DNA of 64,000 bases, from contig NZ_FNWV01000004.1 of the NCBI RefSeq assembly GCF_900108555.1, positions 62,001-126,000 of the forward strand, written 5' to 3'. The notes under the pieces were generated by a model, which ran no database searches, was not told the origin of the DNA, and saw only the letters and a list, made by a program, of their open reading frames with translations. The stretch is from Ruminococcus flavefaciens (GTDB lineage: Bacteria > Bacillota > Clostridia > Oscillospirales > Ruminococcaceae). Made by a program: the position numbers and the translations under genes. Positions 61,031-64,000 of this stretch are shown here, piece after piece; position 1 is the first letter of the stretch, and each line of letters opens with the position of its first letter.

Positions 61031-61597
61031 TTACCTTGTAATACCTGCTTCGACCAGCTTGACTTTCAGCTTTGCTATTGCGCGGCTGCATCTTGTTCTG
61101 ACAGAAGCATCTGACATGGATATGGACTCTGCTATCTCTGCCGATTTACGGTTATAGTAGAATTTCTGTATAAGTATTGTTGAATCAGGCTCGCCGAGTT
61201 CATCTATCTTATCGAGAAGCACTCTGCGGAGTTCAGAGCGGTCAACGCGTTCGTCAACGCTGAAGTCCGAGACAAGCTCCTGCATATCGTCTTCATCAGC
61301 ATATACGGTATGATTTATTCTTGATGTAAGGCTTCTGAAGCGATCTATCGCTGACCTCTTTGCAACTGTACCGATATAACCCTTTATATCACGGTCACAG
61401 TCCTCATCAAATTCATATTTAATAAATATAGCTGCAAATACATCGCTCACACACTCTTCTATATCTTCCTTTGTACCGCAGTTTCTGAGTTTATTGAAAA
61501 CGATCGCATAAACGTATCTTCCGTATTCCTTTACGAGTGCTTTGTGGCACTCTGCGGGAGATCGCTCAAGCATTTGTTTAAGCTCATTGCTTGTCAT
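61031..61597 (-). CDS. ECF-type RNA polymerase sigma factor
   Basis: 188 residues from the ATG at 61597 (AAGGAGGA, 7 nt away; an ATG 6 nt upstream is too close to the site). Sigma-2 region with the segment YVYAIVFNKLR and RDIKGYIGTVAKRSAIDRFRS, then a sigma-4 domain with ESISMSDASVRTRCSRAIAKLK. It lacks regions 1 and 3. Own promoter with AT-rich -10; autoregulation is likely but not shown. Confidence 0.9.
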   Translation of the reverse strand: MTSNELKQMLERSPAECHKALVKEYGRYVYAIVFNKLRNCGTKEDIEECVSDVFAAIFIKYEFDEDCDRDIKGYIGTVAKRSAIDRFRSLTSRINHTVYADEDDMQELVSDFSVDERVDRSELRRVLLDKIDELGEPDSTILIQKFYYNRKSAEIAESISMSDASVRTRCSRAIAKLKVKLVEAGITR

Positions 61598-61702
61598 ACT
61601 CATTCCTCCTTGATCATTTGTAAGATCGACCTTTCATAAAGAACATTCGCACCCCCCTGATGAAATGTTACAGTATAAAAAATATTTTTTCGCATATATG
61701 AT

Positions 61703-61731
61703 AATATACCATTTTTTGCAGTTTTGCACAA
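61703..61731 (-). promoter_or_regulatory. Promoter of the ECF sigma gene
   Basis: Minus strand TTGTGC, 17 bases, TATATT. A TGTAAC motif with a TTTCATC follows about 30 bases downstream and could be a second, ECF-type -35. Confidence 0.5.
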
Positions 61732-61746
61732 GTATCCGTATAAAAT

Positions 61747-61776
61747 AAAAGCAGCCGATCTCTCAGCTGCTTTTAT
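61747..61776 (-). terminator. Terminator of the CAP-dockerin gene
   Basis: AAAAGCAGC / GCTGCTTTT arms with a 10-nt loop and a U-rich tail, 38 bases after the stop. Confidence 0.85.
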
Positions 61777-61813
61777 CATGAACACACTTTTCTATTTTTT
61801 CCCTCTTCTTTAT

Positions 61814-62947
61814 CTATCCATTTAAAAACATTTCCAGTGTGACAGGTATCGTATGATACTGACCAAGGATATACTTCCTGAGAACTGCCGCATCAAACAC
61901 GGTTATGATACCGTCCTGAAGAAGATCGGCACTCTGCATCTGAGCTTCGTTGAATTCGATCTCCTTTGCGATATACTTATTAATAGTAATAAGATCAAAG
62001 GAATTTATCTCGCTGTCACCATTGACATCTCCCGAACCTACAGGGACTGTCTCTTGACTTTCGGGTATATACTGACCGTCAAGTGTCTTATCGGTAGCTA
62101 TGAATATCTGATCCCAGTAATATTTGAATGTACTGTCTTTCTCATAAGCACAGCCAACACCGATATGTGTATAATCGGGATTCATGATAGCGTGCCAGTG
62201 AACAGGTGAACCCTTCCACTGATTGAATGTTTCTTGTGCAGTATCAGAACCGCCTGCTGTATTCTCGCCTGCTCTTGAATAAGGAATGAGACCTGCATCT
62301 ATTATAGTGATGAACAGATCGCCCATGCTGAACTTTATTCCCTCTTCCTTGAGGAACTTAGTAACAGCCTCTTCGTATTTCTTATCAACACTGAACGATT
62401 TATTGTCCTCGCTCCATGTCTCGGAGAACTTCTTTTCTGTCAGCTTCTCTGCAAGACCTGTCATAGTCTCAACGCTTGTAAAACCTGCGCCCTCACAGAT
62501 AAGGATACCCTCAACGTCGTCCCTTTTCTTGGCATCGACTCTGAAAGACTTTTTATCCTCGCTCCATGTCGGGAAGCACCATTTCTCGTCAAGTTTAGCA
62601 GCGATAACTTCGATCTTTTCTTCGCTGACATCATCAAGAGTAAATTCACATTCGTTTGTCAGATAGAAAATTCTTCTTCCCGGACGATAGTGGCTGAAAT
62701 CAAATATCAGCTCTCTTGCACGTTCACGAGCCTTATCATTAAGGTAAGGAACAGCTCTCAGAGGCTTTAAGCCTTCCTCAGCTCTTGCTTCATTAACAAG
62801 GATAACTATCTCGTCTGCCATTGCTTTAAGGTCCTTATCCTCTGTGGCATGAGTTACCTGAGGACGATAAGCCATAAGACCGAAAGTCATAACGACGGAT
62901 AAAAAAGCTGCGATCGCTTTCAGCGAAATAGTTCTGATCTTTCTCAT
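61814..62947 (-). CDS. Secreted CAP-domain protein with dockerin, interrupted by a repeat insert
   Basis: 377 residues from the ATG at 62947 (GGGGGTG site). Signal peptide at 1-33. The CAP (SCP/PR-1) domain is split: helix part at 42-90 (VNEARAEEGLKPL) and the HIGVG, WDQIFIA part at 226-285, with His and Glu of the pocket (AGENT, PVHWHAIMNPDY). Between them lie about 125 residues holding two related units, each with TWSED (residues 127-131 and 177-181) and a following KSF-VD. A type I dockerin follows at 307-365 (DVNGDSEINSFD; the second loop DLLQDGIITVFD is poorer). So it should join a cellulosome-like complex or a cell-bound scaffoldin. Confidence 0.85.
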   Translation of the reverse strand: MRKIRTISLKAIAAFLSVVMTFGLMAYRPQVTHATEDKDLKAMADEIVILVNEARAEEGLKPLRAVPYLNDKARERARELIFDFSHYRPGRRIFYLTNECEFTLDDVSEEKIEVIAAKLDEKWCFPTWSEDKKSFRVDAKKRDDVEGILICEGAGFTSVETMTGLAEKLTEKKFSETWSEDNKSFSVDKKYEEAVTKFLKEEGIKFSMGDLFITIIDAGLIPYSRAGENTAGGSDTAQETFNQWKGSPVHWHAIMNPDYTHIGVGCAYEKDSTFKYYWDQIFIATDKTLDGQYIPESQETVPVGSGDVNGDSEINSFDLITINKYIAKEIEFNEAQMQSADLLQDGIITVFDAAVLRKYILGQYHTIPVTLEMFLNG

Positions 62948-63076
62948 ACCAACACCCCCATAAACAATTTTTTCATGCTCATAAACCATAACTGTTTCTT
63001 TAATATCAGTTTAGCACAAATAAATATAATTTTAAAGAGGTTTTGGTACAAATTGTCGGATTTCACAACAAAATTC

Positions 63077-63110
63077 TACGTTTTGTACAATAAAAATAAT
63101 ACAAAACGTA
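63077..63110. repeat. Perfect 11-bp inverted repeat upstream of the CAP-dockerin gene
   Basis: TACGTTTTGTA and TACAAAACGTA, 12 bases apart, upstream of the CAP gene and downstream of the YbjN-like gene. It could be an operator or an AT-rich terminator of the latter; no clean U-tract favours terminator. Confidence 0.6.
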
Positions 63111-63162
63111 ATATTACATTTTGTTTATCCGAAAAATAATTCGTATATTTGCCTATATATCG

Positions 63163-63612
63163 TTAATTATTTTCGCTATTCTTAATTATTTCAAGAATTT
63201 TTCCCATATGCTTGTCTATAGCAAGGATAGAAATGTTGAGATAGTCCTCTATCTGCTTGCGAGGAGACTCTCCTTTAACGATAGCATTTACAAGAACGAT
63301 AAGCTCTCCGCGCTCGTCAATGAACATCTTGCAGCCGAAACTCTCAGAGTCTAAATTGAACTCATTCATAGCCTTGTACAGTTCAATACCGGGCTCATTG
63401 AAGCGTACCATCTGGCTCAGTGCAAGTGAGAGGGCACTGTTAGCGTCATTTACATGAATGAATACCAGTGGTGTTATGCTGTCGTTATTTGGGAGCTTGG
63501 TACGAAATCTCATCATATTAGGATCCTGTTCATTCACCTCAAAAGGAACATTTCTCTCCTTGAGAAGGTCACGGAAATCTTCTGTTATTTTAGAAATTGT
63601 ATTATTAGCCAT
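63163..63612 (-). CDS. YbjN-like protein
   Basis: 149 residues from the ATG at 63612 (GGAGG, 8 nt); a 17-residue upstream extension is in frame. It has an alpha-beta pattern reminiscent of YbjN and type III chaperone-like folds: VPFEVNEQDPNMMRF, PLVFIHVNDAN, YKAMNEFN, MFIDERGELIVLVNAIV. No membrane segment. Function unknown; it has a perfect sigma-A promoter. The family call is from pattern only. Confidence 0.6.
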   Translation of the reverse strand: MANNTISKITEDFRDLLKERNVPFEVNEQDPNMMRFRTKLPNNDSITPLVFIHVNDANSALSLALSQMVRFNEPGIELYKAMNEFNLDSESFGCKMFIDERGELIVLVNAIVKGESPRKQIEDYLNISILAIDKHMGKILEIIKNSENN

Positions 63613-63661
63613 TGTTTTTTCCTCCATTTGTGGTTGTTTTCGGTGATTTTGCTGTAAATTC

Positions 63662-63690
63662 ATTATACCACACTATATATAATTTGTCAA
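63662..63690 (-). promoter_or_regulatory. Promoter of the YbjN-like gene
   Basis: Minus strand TTGACA, 17 bases, TATAAT, fully consensus. Predicted start near 63655. Confidence 0.9.
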
Positions 63691-63699
63691 TATTGCTTT

Positions 63700-63847
63700 A
63701 CAGAAAAAGCACCCGTCTCCGAGTGCTTTCCCTTTAGGGTGGTTTATATGAAAAATAGAAACTTTCTTAATGATGTTTTCAGCTCATGAAAGCTGAGCAT
63801 TTACGGGCTGTCACTGCTCTGTGCAGTGCTCCCTGTTGTCTTTCCAT
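63700..63847 (-). ncRNA. Candidate small structured RNA
   Basis: A transcript of about 148 nt is suggested by a TATAAT at 63854-63859 and a terminator at 63704-63729. No open frame of use is seen. Hairpins: CACTGC / GCAGTG with a 5-nt loop inside GGG...CCC near 63805-63833, TCAGCT / AGCTGA near 63780-63797, and the terminator with a GAGA loop. It sits in its own space between two genes on the same strand. It does not match 4.5S, tmRNA or a familiar riboswitch core that I can recall. Confidence 0.45.
63704..63729 (-). terminator. Terminator of the small RNA candidate
   Basis: AAAGCAC / GTGCTTT with inner CG pairs and a GAGA tetraloop, then a U-run. The promoter of the next gene lies just beyond it. 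Confidence 0.8.
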
Positions 63848-63853
63848 GATGTT

Positions 63854-63859
63854 ATTATA
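63854..63859 (-). promoter_or_regulatory. Possible -10 element of the small RNA candidate
   Basis: TATAAT on the minus strand, preceded by GGTTA; no consensus -35 at 17 bases (ACAGAA). A plausible but incomplete promoter. Confidence 0.45.
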
Positions 63860-63903
63860 TAACCCGGATATGTTTATTCTGTGACAGAAAACTGAATGAA
63901 AGG

Positions 63904-63934
63904 AAAAATCCTCACGGGTAAATCGTGAGGATTT
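63904..63934 (-). terminator. Terminator of the partial gene at the right edge
   Basis: Eleven-bp arms AAATCCTCACG / CGTGAGGATTT, 7-nt loop, then TTTTTCC on the minus strand. Confidence 0.85.
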
Positions 63935-63948
63935 CGGGAAATTATGTG

Positions 63949-64000
63949 TTATTTGTCGAGTCCTGAGATGCTGAATTCCACCTCGACTTTAGTCCATTCA
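63949..64000 (-). CDS. 3' end of a gene of unknown function (cut by the window edge)
   Basis: The last 16 codons read EWTKVEVEFSISGLDK and then TAA. Too short to identify. The terminator 15 bases downstream supports a true gene end. Confidence 0.6.
   Translation of the reverse strand, partial: EWTKVEVEFSISGLDK

Noticed and set aside
61600-61785. Small frame upstream of the ECF sigma gene
   Set aside because: It crosses the sigma promoter and the CAP terminator hairpin and has no ribosome site.
62985-63045. Promoter for the CAP-dockerin gene (TTTAAA, 17 bases, TAAACT)
   Set aside because: The elements are weak and I could not separate them from chance in AT-rich DNA.
1-64000. CRISPR array, prophage or IS element
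   Set aside because: No regularly spaced repeats, integrase, transposase or phage structural genes were seen in any frame.

Overview
The window looks like a chromosomal segment of a Gram-positive Firmicute close to Ruminococcus (Oscillospiraceae). The support is the S10-spc-alpha ribosomal order with a KOW-domain gene between map and infA, a type I dockerin on a secreted CAP protein, MalF/MalG-type sugar permeases without their own ATPase, strong AGGAGG ribosome sites and TTGACA-17-TATAAT promoters. Base composition is moderate, with AT-rich intergenic DNA. No prophage, insertion sequence or CRISPR array was recognised. The genus is an inference from gene content.

Layout. 1-15303 (minus): one long ribosomal protein operon read from a promoter at 15275-15303 through an attenuator-bearing leader into rpsJ, rplC, rplD ... 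secY, adk, map, infA, rpmJ, rpsM, rpsK, rpsD and the start of rpoA, which runs off the left edge. 15424-18654: a membrane acyltransferase and a membrane-anchored glycerophosphodiester phosphodiesterase, each with its own promoter. 18776-30924 (minus): an eight-gene operon ('operon A') with one very large solute-binding protein, two permease pairs, an NHL/TPR protein, a Yip1-type membrane protein and a DUF5696-like secreted protein, with no ATPase. Two palindromic/inverted-repeat elements sit between its genes and a terminator hairpin lies in its leader. 31374-33441 (plus): a NatAB-like ABC exporter. 33671-36388: deoD, a flippase and a DUF2752 protein. 36561-43771 (minus): a five-gene operon ('operon B') that joins sugar-type permeases to an HlyD-like adaptor, an orphan MacB/FtsX-like ectodomain protein and a solute-binding lipoprotein with a propeller-like front half. 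44553-44876: tRNA-Gly, tRNA-Arg and tRNA-His.

45066-49107: a BspA-type LRR surface protein with a sortase signal, a GT2 glycosyltransferase, and a CPBP protease with an XRE regulator. 49156-53337: the most interesting locus. A NrtR-like regulator with a degenerate Nudix box is divergent from a three-gene operon encoding a J-domain/pseudokinase-like protein, a VWA protein with an intact MIDAS motif, and a divergent adenylosuccinate-synthetase-like enzyme. Three near-identical 23-bp operator-like elements sit over the two divergent promoters. 53395-59476: a zinc-ribbon membrane protein, then an FtsX-type ABC transporter with its two-component system. 59524-63612: an ECF sigma factor with its membrane partner, a CAP-dockerin protein and a YbjN-like protein. 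63700-63860: an unannotated small RNA candidate with its own terminator. The window ends inside the 3' end of another minus-strand gene.

The ribosomal, map/adk/secY, tRNA and regulator calls are secure from sequence motifs. The functions of operons A and B and of the NrtR-linked operon are inferences from domain content and context, and no database search was run.
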